From Stenotrophomonas maltophilia (GTDB lineage: Bacteria > Pseudomonadota > Gammaproteobacteria > Xanthomonadales > Xanthomonadaceae), in NCBI RefSeq assembly GCF_006970445.1, contig NZ_CP033877.1, positions 4,286,750 to 4,350,749 on the forward strand: a DNA stretch of 64,000 nucleotides, written 5' to 3'. This document shows positions 16,705 to 25,672 of the stretch, in pieces. Below the pieces are notes generated by a model. That model saw nothing but the letters and a program-made list of their open reading frames with translations, was not told where the DNA came from and searched no databases. A program made the translations under genes and the position numbers. Within the stretch, counting starts at the first letter, position 1; each line of letters opens with the position of its first letter.

Positions 16705-19700
16705 GGGCTTGCCTCCGGGGCAGTGGCTTCGGCCGGTGCGCGGCCCGGGAACATGCGGCGCACCAGCAGGTAGAACAACGGCACGAAGAACATGCCCAGC
16801 ACCATCGAGGCAACCGTACCGCCGGCCACGCCGGTACCCAGCGAACGGCGCGCAGCCGAACCGGCGCCGGTGGCGAACACCAGCGGCAACACGCCCATCA
16901 GGAACGCCAGCGAAGTCATCACGATTGGCCGCAGCCGCAGATAGACGGCCTGCAGGATCGCTTCGCGGGTGCTCTTGCCCTGCTGTTCGAGGATGCGCGC
17001 GAACTCGACGATCAGGATGCCGTTCTTCGCTGCCAGACCAATCGTGGTCAACAGGCCGACCTGGAAGTACACGTCGTTGTTGAGGCCACGCAGGTTCATC
17101 ATCAGCACGGCACCGAACACGCCCACCGGCACCGCCAGCATCACCGCGAACGGCACCGCCCAGCTTTCATACAGCGCGGCCAGGCACAGGAACACGAACA
17201 GCAGCGAGATGGCATACAGCATCGGCGCCTGATTGCCCGACAGCTGTTCCTGGTAGGCCATGTCCGACCAGGCATGGCTGAAGCCTTCCGGCAGTGTGTC
17301 GGCCAGGCGCGCGATCTCGGCCATCGCTTCACCGGAGCTGACGCCCGGCGCCGGCTGGCCGGTGATTTCCATCGCCGATACGCCGTTGTAGCGCTGCAGT
17401 GCGGCCGGCGCGCTGGTCCAGTGGGCGCTGACCAGCGACGACAGCGGCACCATCTGCCCGGCCTGGTTGCGCACGCTCCAGCGCTCGATGTCCTGCGGCT
17501 GCATGCGCGCTTCGGCCGTGCCCTGGATGAACACCTTCTTGATGCGGCCCTTGTAGATGAAGTTGTTGACGAAGTCGCCGCCCAACGCCGCGTTCAAGGT
17601 GTCATTGATGTCCTGCGGATTCACGCCCATGGCCTGTGCCTTGGCGTCGTCCACCTTCACCGCGTACACCGGCGCGTCTTCCAGGCTGGCATAACGCACG
17701 TTGACCAGCTTCGGATCCTTGGCGGCGTCCCGCAGCAGGGTATTGCGCGCGGCCACAGCGGCGGCATGGCCGGCACCGCCTTCGTCCTGCAGTTCCAGGG
17801 TGAATCCACCCGCATCGCCCAGGCCGAGGATGGCCGGTGGCGAGGTGATGAACACCTGCGCATCGGGCACGCTGGCCATGGCGGCGGTCAGCCGCGCGGC
17901 GATGGTATCGGCGTCGTCCTTGCGGTCATCCCAGTCCTTGAGCCGGATGAAGGCCTGGCCGACGTTCTGGCCGCTGCCGGTGACACTGAAACCGGCGGTG
18001 GCCTGGATCGACAGCACGCTGTCGTCCTTCACTGCGGCGGCACTGAGGCGATCCATCACCGCACGGGTCTGCTCCAGGGTGGAGCCGGCTGGCAGCTTCA
18101 CCAGCGCGTTGAGCATGCCCTGGTCCTCATCGGGCAGGAATGCACCCGGCAGGTGCCACAGCAGCAGGCCGGTGGCCACGCTCAGCACCAGGTAGAACAG
18201 TACCCCCAGCGTGCGCCGGCCAAGGAAACCATCCACGCGATGGCGCAGGCCGTTGGAAGTGCGCTCGAAGCGGTGGTTGAACCAGATGAAGAACTTGCCC
18301 AGCAGGCTCGGCTCGCCAGCGTGGTCGCCATGCGGATGGCCGCCCTTGGGAATCTGATGCAGGATGCTGCCGCACAGCGCCGGGGTGATGGTCATCGCCA
18401 CCAGCACCGACAGGATCATCGCAGCAGCGATCGTCACCGAGAACTGGCGATAGATCACGCCGGTGACACCGCTGAAGAACGCCATCGGCAGGAACACCGC
18501 GGTCAGCACCAGCACGATGCCGACCAGCGCACCGGTGATCTGGCCCATCGCCTTCAGCGTGGCCGGCTTCGGTGCCAGCCCTTCGAAGGTCATCACCCGC
18601 TCCACGTTCTCCACCACGACGATGGCATCGTCCACCAGCAGGCCGATGGCCAGCACCAGCGCGAACATGGTCAGCGTGTTGATCGAGTACCCGAACGCGG
18701 CCAGCACGCCGAACGTGCCCAGCAGCACCACCGGCACCGCGATGGTCGGGATCAACGTGGCCCGCCAGTTCTGCAGGAACAGGTACATCACCAGCACGAC
18801 CAGCGCGATCGCCTCGATCAGGGTGATCACCACTTCCTTCAGCGAGATGGTCACGAACGGCGTGGTGGTGAATGCCACATGGGCGGTGTAGCCATGAGGC
18901 CAGTACTTCTGCAGCTGCTGAAGCCGTGCATCGATGGTCTTGGAGACGGCGATCGCGTTCGCACCGGCATTGAGTTCAATGCCCAGCGAGGCCGACGGCT
19001 TGCCGTTGAAGGTGCTGATGCTGTCGTAGCTCTCCGGCCCCAGGCCGATCGTCGCCACGTCGCCCAGGTGCACCACGCTGCCGTTGGCATCGGCCTTGAG
19101 CACCACCTGCGCGAACTGCTCGGGCGTGTGCAGGCGGCTGCGCGCGGTCACGGTTGCGTCCAGCTGCTGGCCCTTCAGCGCCGGCTGGCCACCCAGCTCA
19201 CCGGCCGACACGTCGGTGTTCTGCGCCTGCAGTGCGGTCTCGATGTCCGACGGCATCAGTGCGTACTGGCGCATCTTTTCCGGATCCAGCCAGATGCGCA
19301 TGGCGTATTCCTGGCCGATCGGCTGGATGTTGCCGACGCCGCTGACACGGCTGATCTGATCGTCGATGCGCGCTTCCATGAAGTTGGCGACATCGAAGTT
19401 GTCCATGCTGCCGTCTTCGCTGGTGAACGACAGCACCTCGAAGATCGAACCACTGGACTTGGTGATGGTCAGGCCGTTCTGCTGTACCGCCTGCGGCAGT
19501 GTGGCCATGGCGGCCTGCAGCTGGTTCTGCACCTGTACCTGCGCGGTATCCGGGTTGGTGCCGGTGGCGAACACCAGGTTGACCTGTGCCGAACCATCGG
19601 AAGCGCTGGTGGAGGTCATGTACATCAGGTGGTCCAGGCTCTGCTGGGACTGCTCGATGACCTGGGTGACCGCGTTTTCCACGGTCTGCGACGAGGCGCC

Positions 19701-19850
19701 GGTGTAGGTGGCGCGGATGGTGATGGTGGGCGGGGCAATCTGCGGGTAGCGGTCCACCGGCAGGATCAGGATCGCGAGCAGGCCGAGCAGGCTGACCGCG
19801 ATGGCGATCACCCAGGCAAAGATCGGCCGGTCGATGAAGAAACGAACCAT
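16701..19850 (-). CDS. smeB: RND multidrug efflux transporter SmeB
   Basis: A 1049-residue HAE1-type RND pump with 12 predicted membrane helices and two large periplasmic loops. The proton-relay aspartates are in 'GLLVDDAIVVVENVERVM' (TM4) and the TM10-11 region is 'FATGAGSAARRSLGTGVAGG'. The N-terminus 'FFIDRPIFAWVIAI' is standard for AcrB relatives. It exports amphiphilic drugs from inner membrane and periplasm together with SmeA and SmeC. The smeA stop lies 12 bases upstream of its ATG. Drug range is inferred from the family and the SmeABC literature. Confidence 0.92.
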   Translation of the reverse strand: MVRFFIDRPIFAWVIAIAVSLLGLLAILILPVDRYPQIAPPTITIRATYTGASSQTVENAVTQVIEQSQQSLDHLMYMTSTSASDGSAQVNLVFATGTNPDTAQVQVQNQLQAAMATLPQAVQQNGLTITKSSGSIFEVLSFTSEDGSMDNFDVANFMEARIDDQISRVSGVGNIQPIGQEYAMRIWLDPEKMRQYALMPSDIETALQAQNTDVSAGELGGQPALKGQQLDATVTARSRLHTPEQFAQVVLKADANGSVVHLGDVATIGLGPESYDSISTFNGKPSASLGIELNAGANAIAVSKTIDARLQQLQKYWPHGYTAHVAFTTTPFVTISLKEVVITLIEAIALVVLVMYLFLQNWRATLIPTIAVPVVLLGTFGVLAAFGYSINTLTMFALVLAIGLLVDDAIVVVENVERVMTFEGLAPKPATLKAMGQITGALVGIVLVLTAVFLPMAFFSGVTGVIYRQFSVTIAAAMILSVLVAMTITPALCGSILHQIPKGGHPHGDHAGEPSLLGKFFIWFNHRFERTSNGLRHRVDGFLGRRTLGVLFYLVLSVATGLLLWHLPGAFLPDEDQGMLNALVKLPAGSTLEQTRAVMDRLSAAAVKDDSVLSIQATAGFSVTGSGQNVGQAFIRLKDWDDRKDDADTIAARLTAAMASVPDAQVFITSPPAILGLGDAGGFTLELQDEGGAGHAAAVAARNTLLRDAAKDPKLVNVRYASLEDAPVYAVKVDDAKAQAMGVNPQDINDTLNAALGGDFVNNFIYKGRIKKVFIQGTAEARMQPQDIERWSVRNQAGQMVPLSSLVSAHWTSAPAALQRYNGVSAMEITGQPAPGVSSGEAMAEIARLADTLPEGFSHAWSDMAYQEQLSGNQAPMLYAISLLFVFLCLAALYESWAVPFAVMLAVPVGVFGAVLMMNLRGLNNDVYFQVGLLTTIGLAAKNGILIVEFARILEQQGKSTREAILQAVYLRLRPIVMTSLAFLMGVLPLVFATGAGSAARRSLGTGVAGGTVASMVLGMFFVPLFYLLVRRMFPGRAPAEATAPEASP

Positions 19851-19862
19851 GCGCGGCAGGCC

Positions 19863-21059
19863 TCAGTGCGACTTTTCGTCGGTGTTGCCGTTCGGGTCGA
19901 TCGCCGGCATTGCTGCCAGCTGTGCGGTGGTGGCCGCCACCGCCTTCACCTGCTGGCCGAGCGAAACCCCACTGCCGTTGCTGACGATCACCCGCTCGCC
20001 GGCCTTCAGCCCCTGCGTGATCTGCCACTGGTTGCCCACCACCTGGCCGGTGCTGACCCGCCGCTCGACCACGCGATCCTTTGCGTCGAGCAGGCGCAGC
20101 AGCGGCTCGCCACGTTCATTGCGCAGCACCGCCTTCTGTGGCACCAGCAGGGCACGCGCGTCGGTGGCCATCGGCAGCACTGCCTTCAGGTACATGCCCG
20201 GCAGCAGCAGGCCGTCCGGGTTCGGAATGACCGCGCGCAGCACCACGTTGCCGGTGCCCGGATCGACCGCGCTGCCGACGAACTCCAGGGTGCCTTCATG
20301 GGCATAGGTGCTGCCGTCCTCCAGCAGCACCTTCACCTGCGCCTTGCCGTCGATGGCCTTCACCAGGCCGGCATCGAGCTGCTTGCGCAGCGCCAGCATC
20401 TGCGTGCTGGACTGGGTGACATCCAGATAGACCGGGTCCAACCGTTGAATGGTCGCCAGCGCGGCATCCTGGCCGGCGGCGACCAGCGCGCCGGCGGTGA
20501 CGCTGGAGGTACCGATGCGGCCCTCGATCGGTGCGGTCACCCGGGTGTAGTCGAGGTTGATGCGGGCGGCCTGCAATGCGGCGCGAGCGGCGATCACATT
20601 GGCCTGGGCCTGCTTCAGTGCCGAGGTGGCATCGTCGGCGTCCTGCTTGCTGGCCGCATCCATGCCCAGCAGCGTGCGGGTGCGCTCGGCCTTCGGCTGC
20701 GCCGACAGCACGGTGGCCTCGGCCTGCGCCAGCTGGCCACGCGCGGTATCGAAGGCGGCCTGGTACGGCGCCGGATCGACCTGGTACAGCAACTGGCCGG
20801 CCTTGACCTGCTGGCCTTCGGTGAACAACCGCTGGCGGATCAGCCCACCGATCTGCGGCCGCACCTCGGACACCTCGAACGGCACCGCCCGACCAGGCAG
20901 GGTCTGCTGCAGTGCCAGCGCCTGCGCACTGGCAGTGATGACGCCCACTTCGGGGGTGGCCGGGGCTTCGGTCCTGCCCGCCGAGCAGGCCGCCAGGGCC
21001 AGCAGCAGGGGCAGCAACAGCGGACGGGGGGAGCAGGACAGCGGACGCAGGAGTGACAT
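19863..21059 (-). CDS. smeA: RND efflux periplasmic adaptor SmeA
   Basis: A 398-residue membrane fusion protein with lipobox 'LALAAC'. The lipoyl half-motifs 'VRPQIGGLIRQRLFTEGQQV' and 'LDYTRVTAPIEGRIGTS' flank an alpha-hairpin (roughly residues 100-165), followed by beta-barrel and membrane-proximal domains ('PNPDGLLLPGMYLKAVLP'). The start at 21059 is preferred since an in-frame extension to 21167 adds residues without signal-peptide character. It is the first gene of smeABC, divergent from smeS, so both promoters lie within the 129 bases between them. Confidence 0.9.
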   Translation of the reverse strand: MSLLRPLSCSPRPLLLPLLLALAACSAGRTEAPATPEVGVITASAQALALQQTLPGRAVPFEVSEVRPQIGGLIRQRLFTEGQQVKAGQLLYQVDPAPYQAAFDTARGQLAQAEATVLSAQPKAERTRTLLGMDAASKQDADDATSALKQAQANVIAARAALQAARINLDYTRVTAPIEGRIGTSSVTAGALVAAGQDAALATIQRLDPVYLDVTQSSTQMLALRKQLDAGLVKAIDGKAQVKVLLEDGSTYAHEGTLEFVGSAVDPGTGNVVLRAVIPNPDGLLLPGMYLKAVLPMATDARALLVPQKAVLRNERGEPLLRLLDAKDRVVERRVSTGQVVGNQWQITQGLKAGERVIVSNGSGVSLGQQVKAVAATTAQLAAMPAIDPNGNTDEKSH

Positions 21060-21188
21060 GGGGGGCGTGGGGGCCTTTCGTTGACCCGTGCACGCTGCCG
21101 TGGAACTGTGCAGAGAATATGGAGATTGTGCGACCGGCTCAGCTGGCGCTTGCTTTCGGCGCCGCATGCGCCGCTAATGGCCCCCGCG

Positions 21189-22580
21189 ATGGCGAAGATT
21201 CGACTCAAATTCGGCCTGACCGCGAAGACCTTCCTCGCGATCTTCACCGCCTGCCTGCTGGTGCTGGCAGTGAACGGCATTGCCAGCCGCGTGGCGTTCC
21301 AGACCGGCTTCCTGGACTACCTCAACGATCAGGGCGATCTGCGCATGCAGCGCCTGATGCCACACCTGCAGCGCGAGTACAGCGCGCACGGCGGCTGGGA
21401 GCATCTGCGCGGTGACAGCGACCGCTGGGCGCGACTGCTGCGCCCGGATCTGGCCCATGGGCACGAAGGACCGGTACCACCGCTGTCCGACCAGACCGGC
21501 GTTCCTTCCCGGCTGGGCCTGTTCGATGCGCAGCATCGATTCGTGGCCGGCAACCCCGATGCCACCAGCGATGACGAGCCGCATCCGGTACAGCTGGATG
21601 GGCGCACCGTCGGCTGGCTGGGCATGGTGCCGTTCCAGACCGTCATCGCCACCAACGACCTGAATTTCTACAACACCCAGATGCGCGCATGGTGGGTGAT
21701 CGGCATCTCGCTGCTGCTGGTGACGGTGTTGCTGGCCTGGCTGGTGTCACGCGCGCTGCGCCAGCGCCTGGCCAAGCTGGCCGCGGCCACCCACCGGCTC
21801 GCTGCCGGCGACTACGCCACCCGCATCGAGCGCACCAGCGATGACGAGCTGGATGCACTGGTCAACGACTTCAACCGGATGGCGCAGGCGCTTGATGACA
21901 CCGAGCGCAACCGCCGCGCCTTCATCGCCGACATCTCGCACGAACTGCGCACGCCGCTGGCGGTGGTGCGCGCCGAGCTGGAGGCGATCGAGGACGGCAT
22001 CCGCCCGCTGGACCGCGCCAACCTCGGTGCGCTGCAGAGCGAGATCCGCCAGCTGGGCAAGCTGGTCGACGACCTGCACGATCTGTCGATGACCCAGTCC
22101 GGTGGCTTGGCCTACCGCTTCGCCCCGCTGGACCTGGTAGCGCTGCTACGCAGCGAGCTCAATGGCATGCGCGTGCGCTTCAACACTGCGGGGCTGGCAC
22201 TGGAAGAAGACCTGCCCGCCACACCGCTGCAGGTATCCGGTGACGAGCGACGCCTGCAGCAGGTCCTGGCCAACCTGCTGGAAAATGCGCTGCGCTATAC
22301 CCATGCCGGCGGCCACGTACGTGTGCAGGCCGCGCGCGTACCGGCCGGCGTGCAGCTGATCGTGGAAGACACCGCGCCGGGCGTTCCGGCCGACAAGTGC
22401 GCACTGCTGTTCGAGCGCTTCTACCGGGTGGAGAGCTCGCGCAACCGGGCCAGCGGCGGCAGCGGGCTGGGCCTGGCCATCAGCCACAACATCATCCTCG
22501 CCCACCGCGGCCACATCCATGCCGAGCCCTCGCCGCTGGGCGGGCTGCGCGTGGTCATCACCCTGCCGGAGTCTGCATGA
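21189..22580 (+). CDS. smeS: Sensor histidine kinase SmeS
   Basis: A 463-residue two-component sensor kinase: a TM helix at about 12-34, a periplasmic domain, a second TM ('WWVIGISLLLVTVLLAWLV'), HAMP, the phospho-accepting His in 'ADISHELRTPL' and an HATPase with 'NLLENALRYTHAGGH' and 'GGSGLGLAI'. The similar E. coli kinase is BaeS. ATG at 21189 ('MAKIRLKFGL') puts TM1 close to the N-terminus; an alternative start lies at 21177. Its stop overlaps the smeR start. It lies divergent from smeA, the arrangement known for the SmeSR-SmeABC locus. Confidence 0.88.
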   Translation: MAKIRLKFGLTAKTFLAIFTACLLVLAVNGIASRVAFQTGFLDYLNDQGDLRMQRLMPHLQREYSAHGGWEHLRGDSDRWARLLRPDLAHGHEGPVPPLSDQTGVPSRLGLFDAQHRFVAGNPDATSDDEPHPVQLDGRTVGWLGMVPFQTVIATNDLNFYNTQMRAWWVIGISLLLVTVLLAWLVSRALRQRLAKLAAATHRLAAGDYATRIERTSDDELDALVNDFNRMAQALDDTERNRRAFIADISHELRTPLAVVRAELEAIEDGIRPLDRANLGALQSEIRQLGKLVDDLHDLSMTQSGGLAYRFAPLDLVALLRSELNGMRVRFNTAGLALEEDLPATPLQVSGDERRLQQVLANLLENALRYTHAGGHVRVQAARVPAGVQLIVEDTAPGVPADKCALLFERFYRVESSRNRASGGSGLGLAISHNIILAHRGHIHAEPSPLGGLRVVITLPESA

Positions 22581-23266
22581 GCGCGTCCCCCGCCACGTCC
22601 GCGAAGATCCTGATCGTCGAGGACGAGCCACGCCTGGCGTCGGTCCTGCGTGACTACCTGGCCGCCGCCGGCATGACCAGCGAATGGGTGGACGATGGCG
22701 GCCAGGTGATCGACGCGTTCGCGCGCTACCAGCCCGACCTGGTGCTGCTGGACCTGATGCTGCCGCAGCGCGACGGCGTGGACCTGTGCCGCGAACTGCG
22801 CGCCGGCAGCGACGTACCGGTGATCATGGTCACCGCACGAGTGGAAGAGATCGACCGCCTGCTGGGCCTGGACATCGGTGCCGACGACTACATCTGCAAG
22901 CCGTTCAGCCCGCGCGAAGTGGTCGCGCGGGTGCTGGCGGTACTGCGCCGCTACCGCCCGGACCCCGCTGCACGCGCCAACAGCGGGCTGCACATCGACG
23001 AACCGGCGGCACGCGCCACCTGGAACGGCAAGGGCCTGGACCTGACGCCGGTGGAGTACCGCCTGCTGCGCACCCTGCTGGCCACGCCAGGCCGGATCTG
23101 GGCGCGCGATGAGCTGCTCGACCGCCTCTATCTGGACCATCGCGTGGTGGTCGACCGTACCGTCGACAGCCACGTGCGCAACCTGCGCCGCAAGCTGGCC
23201 GACGCCGGCATGGAAGGCGAGCCGATCCGTTCGGTATACGGGATGGGCTACAGCTACGAACCGTAG
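22577..23266 (+). CDS. smeR: Response regulator SmeR
   Basis: An OmpR/PhoB-class regulator of 229 residues. The receiver domain has the acidic pocket 'VEDE', the phospho-acceptor Asp in 'VLLDLMLPQRDG' and the Lys in 'ICKPFSPREV'. The winged-helix domain ends in 'VDSHVRNLRRKL' and 'SVYGMGYSYEP'. It starts in the smeS stop (ATGA), so the pair is co-translated. It is expected to act on the smeABC promoter in the adjacent divergent gap. Its TAG stop is the head of a SMAG palindrome. Confidence 0.9.
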   Translation: MSASPATSAKILIVEDEPRLASVLRDYLAAAGMTSEWVDDGGQVIDAFARYQPDLVLLDLMLPQRDGVDLCRELRAGSDVPVIMVTARVEEIDRLLGLDIGADDYICKPFSPREVVARVLAVLRRYRPDPAARANSGLHIDEPAARATWNGKGLDLTPVEYRLLRTLLATPGRIWARDELLDRLYLDHRVVVDRTVDSHVRNLRRKLADAGMEGEPIRSVYGMGYSYEP

Positions 23267-23297
23267 CGGGCCGTGCCGGCCGCTGGCCGGCACGACC
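23263..23297 (+). repeat. SMAG palindrome overlapping smeR stop
   Basis: GTAG head (23263-23266) and GTGCCGGCC-GCT-GGCCGGCAC hairpin. The TAG is the stop of smeR. Confidence 0.8.
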
Positions 23298-23349
23298 CGT
23301 GCGCACCTGCGTTACAGTCGAGCACGCTCGACATTACGAACACAACTGC

Positions 23350-24171
23350 ATGGACGACATCCACCCGATCGCGCCGGACAAGCGCGCCGCCATTCTTTCC
23401 AGCCTCGCCGACATCGAACAGCGCCACGATGTGCGTGTGCTGCTGGCCTGCGAATCCGGCAGCCGTGGCTGGGGCTTCTCTTCGCCGGACAGCGACTACG
23501 ATGCACGCTTCATCTACGTGCATCGCCAGCCGTGGTATCTCAGCGTCAACGAGAGCACCGGCCCGGGCGATGCCCAGCGCGATGTGATCGAGCTGCCGAT
23601 CGACGATGAGCTCGATGTCAGCGGCTGGGACCTGCGCAAGGCATTGCGCCTGGTTTCAAAATCCAATCCGACACTGATCGAGTGGCTGCGCTCGCCGATC
23701 GTGTACCGGCAGGAGGACGCTGCGGTGGCGCAGCTGTGGGAAGCGGCGAAGGGGTTCTATTCGCCGCTGGGCAGCTGGTGGCACTACATGAGCATGGCCA
23801 GGACCACGCACAGCCGCCATCTGGGTGAGCCCACCATCAGCACCAAGAAGTACCTGTATGTGCTGCGCGCCCTGCTTGCCTGCCAGTGGATCGAGAGCGA
23901 GCCCACGCCGCCGCCGATGGCCTTCGAGGATCTGCTGGACCGGTTGTTGCCGGACGGCCCGGTGCGCCACGCCATCGACGCATTGCTGGTGGTCAAGCGC
24001 GCCAGCGCCGAGGTCAGCGCCCGCCCGCGCATCGCGCTCATCAGCGAGTACATCGACCATGCGATGGCTGTTCGCGCAGCGCAGGCTCCGCAGCTCCCGG
24101 CCGGACAGGGCGACAGCGCCTGGCTGGACGTGCTGTTCCGGCGGATGCTGGCCGAGCACGCACCGGCATGA
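23350..24171 (+). CDS. RlaP/YcgL-type nucleotidyltransferase
   Basis: A 273-residue Pol-beta-superfamily nucleotidyltransferase of the RlaP (PF10127) family. The catalytic pattern is 'CESGSRGWGF' followed by 'SPDSDYDARFIYV', giving the GS and D-x-D metal ligands. Conserved 'ELPIDDELDVSGWDLRKAL' and 'NPTLIEWLRSPIVY' follow. Relatives are linked to RNA repair next to RNA ligases, but no ligase is nearby here, so its substrate is unknown. It is a single gene bounded by SMAG elements on both sides. Confidence 0.85.
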   Translation: MDDIHPIAPDKRAAILSSLADIEQRHDVRVLLACESGSRGWGFSSPDSDYDARFIYVHRQPWYLSVNESTGPGDAQRDVIELPIDDELDVSGWDLRKALRLVSKSNPTLIEWLRSPIVYRQEDAAVAQLWEAAKGFYSPLGSWWHYMSMARTTHSRHLGEPTISTKKYLYVLRALLACQWIESEPTPPPMAFEDLLDRLLPDGPVRHAIDALLVVKRASAEVSARPRIALISEYIDHAMAVRAAQAPQLPAGQGDSAWLDVLFRRMLAEHAPA

Positions 24172-24190
24172 AGAGCCGCAGCTGCGCCTG

Positions 24191-24267
24191 GTAGTGCCGG
24201 CCGCTGGCCGGCAACCGCAGAAATCCAGATGCGCCCATGAGGTTGCCGGCCAGCGGCCGGCACTACC
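24191..24267. repeat. Inverted pair of SMAG palindromes
   Basis: GTAGTGCCGGCC-GCT-GGCCGGCAAC and, about 30 bases on, its reverse complement form GTTGCCGGCC-AGC-GGCCGGCACTAC. Together they form a REPIN-like dimer. Confidence 0.85.
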
Positions 24268-24328
24268 ACGCGGCGTGGGGACCACGCGCGTATCATCGCG
24301 GTGAACGCCCTGATTTCCGGAGACACCG

Positions 24329-24859
24329 ATGAACCCGCTGCGCCCCTTCCGCGACAAGATGCCCGTCCTCGGCGAGCGCGTGTACATCGATCCGGCCTGC
24401 ACCGTGATCGGTGACGTGGAACTGGCCGAGGACGTGTCGGTGTGGCCGGGCACGATCATCCGCGGCGACGTCAACTACGTGCGCATCGGTGCGCGTACCA
24501 ATGTGCAGGACGGCACCATCATCCACGTCAGCCACCACAGCCCGTACAACAAGGCCGGCTACCCGACCCTGATCGGCGAAGGCGTGACGGTCGGTCACGG
24601 CTGCATCATCCACGCCTGCACCATCGGTGATTACAGCCTGATCGGCATGGGCGCCTGCATCCTCGATGGCGCCCGTGTGGAACGCCATGGCTTCGTCGGT
24701 GCCGGTGCGGTGGTCGGCCCGGGCAAGGTGGTCGGCGAAGGCGAGCTGTGGGTGGGCAACCCGGCGCGCCCGGCGCGCACGTTGAGCGACAAGGAGATCG
24801 AGTCGCTGCACTACTCGGCCGACCACTACGTGCGGCTGAAGGACGAATACCTGGGCTGA
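24329..24859 (+). CDS. Gamma-carbonic anhydrase family protein
   Basis: A 176-residue left-handed beta-helix protein with hexapeptide repeats. Candidate zinc histidines are in 'TIIHVSHHSPYN' and 'VTVGHGCIIHACTIG'. E. coli YrdA and the CaiE/PaaY proteins are relatives; they form trimers with zinc between subunits. Some family members hydrate CO2, others are thioesterases or inactive, so activity is not certain. It stands alone, 61 bases after an inverted SMAG pair. Confidence 0.9.
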   Translation: MNPLRPFRDKMPVLGERVYIDPACTVIGDVELAEDVSVWPGTIIRGDVNYVRIGARTNVQDGTIIHVSHHSPYNKAGYPTLIGEGVTVGHGCIIHACTIGDYSLIGMGACILDGARVERHGFVGAGAVVGPGKVVGEGELWVGNPARPARTLSDKEIESLHYSADHYVRLKDEYLG

Positions 24860-24982
24860 ACGGCCAACGCCGCCATGCGGCTCTGCTAAAGTCTGGGCCC
24901 GACCAGGACCTGTCGAGACCCCCATGCCTGTGGCTGCCTGCCGGAGAGGACTCCGCCGCCCACAACGAAGGCCATCGCACTG

Positions 24983-25672
24983 ATGGCCGCACCGATGCTC
25001 GATACCTACCGCGAGGTGGTGACGCCGGAGGGTGTGCCGCTGCAGTTGCCGGCGGCCGGCCCGGTGCCACGGGCGATGGCCTGGCTGGTGGATCTGGGCG
25101 TGCGCATCGCGGTGCTGGTGATGATGTCGATCCCGCTGGCATTGCTGGACAAGTTCGGCTCCGGCCTCTACCTGGTGCTGATGTTCCTGGTCTACTGGGC
25201 CTACCCGATCGTCTGCGAGGCATTGTGGGGCCGTACCCTGGGCAAGCGCGCACTGGGCCTGCGCGTACTGTCGCGCGATGGCGCACCGGTGGGCTGGATG
25301 GCGTCGATCACCCGCAACCTGCTGCGCACCGTGGACATGCTGCCGTTCGGCTATGCATTGGGCCTGATCAGCAGTCTGTTCGACCCGCATGGCCGCCGCC
25401 TGGGTGACCTGGTGGCTGGCACCGTGGTGGTGCACGCGCCTGCGCTGTACCTGCCGCCTCCGTCCACCATCGACAGCGTGCTGGCCCCGCCGCAACCGCT
25501 GCGGCCGGAAGAACAGGCGGCGCTGATGGCCTTCGCCGAGCGCGCGCCGCGCTTGTCGGCGGCGCGCCAGCAGGAACTGGCCGGCATTGCCGAACCGCTG
25601 ACCGGCACCCACGGCCAGATCGGCGTGCTGCGCCTGTATGCCATGGCCAACTGGCTGCTGGGGCGACGATGA
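24983..25672 (+). CDS. RDD family membrane protein
   Basis: A 229-residue protein with an RDD domain. It has three membrane segments; the conserved Arg is in 'MAWLVDLGVRIAVLVMM', and 'WGRTLGKRALGLRVL' and 'LLRTVDMLPFGYALGLIS' are family marks. It has a cytoplasmic C-terminal tail. It opens a six-gene unit (RDD, SpoIIM, DUF4129-like, DUF4350-like, MoxR, DUF58) in which each stop overlaps the next start. Some RDD proteins act as ion antiporters; here it is probably an accessory of the MoxR system. Confidence 0.85.
   Translation: MAAPMLDTYREVVTPEGVPLQLPAAGPVPRAMAWLVDLGVRIAVLVMMSIPLALLDKFGSGLYLVLMFLVYWAYPIVCEALWGRTLGKRALGLRVLSRDGAPVGWMASITRNLLRTVDMLPFGYALGLISSLFDPHGRRLGDLVAGTVVVHAPALYLPPPSTIDSVLAPPQPLRPEEQAALMAFAERAPRLSAARQQELAGIAEPLTGTHGQIGVLRLYAMANWLLGRR

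Noticed and set aside
16554..21056. A 1500-codon open frame on the plus strand
   Set aside because: It lies entirely opposite smeABC, has His/Gln/Arg-rich low-complexity composition typical of GC-rich antisense frames, and shows no domain.
21060..21188. TGTGC direct repeats at 21107 and 21127 as a SmeR binding site
   Set aside because: Only five to six bases match and spacing is not the usual 10-11 bp of OmpR-family half sites; too weak to annotate.
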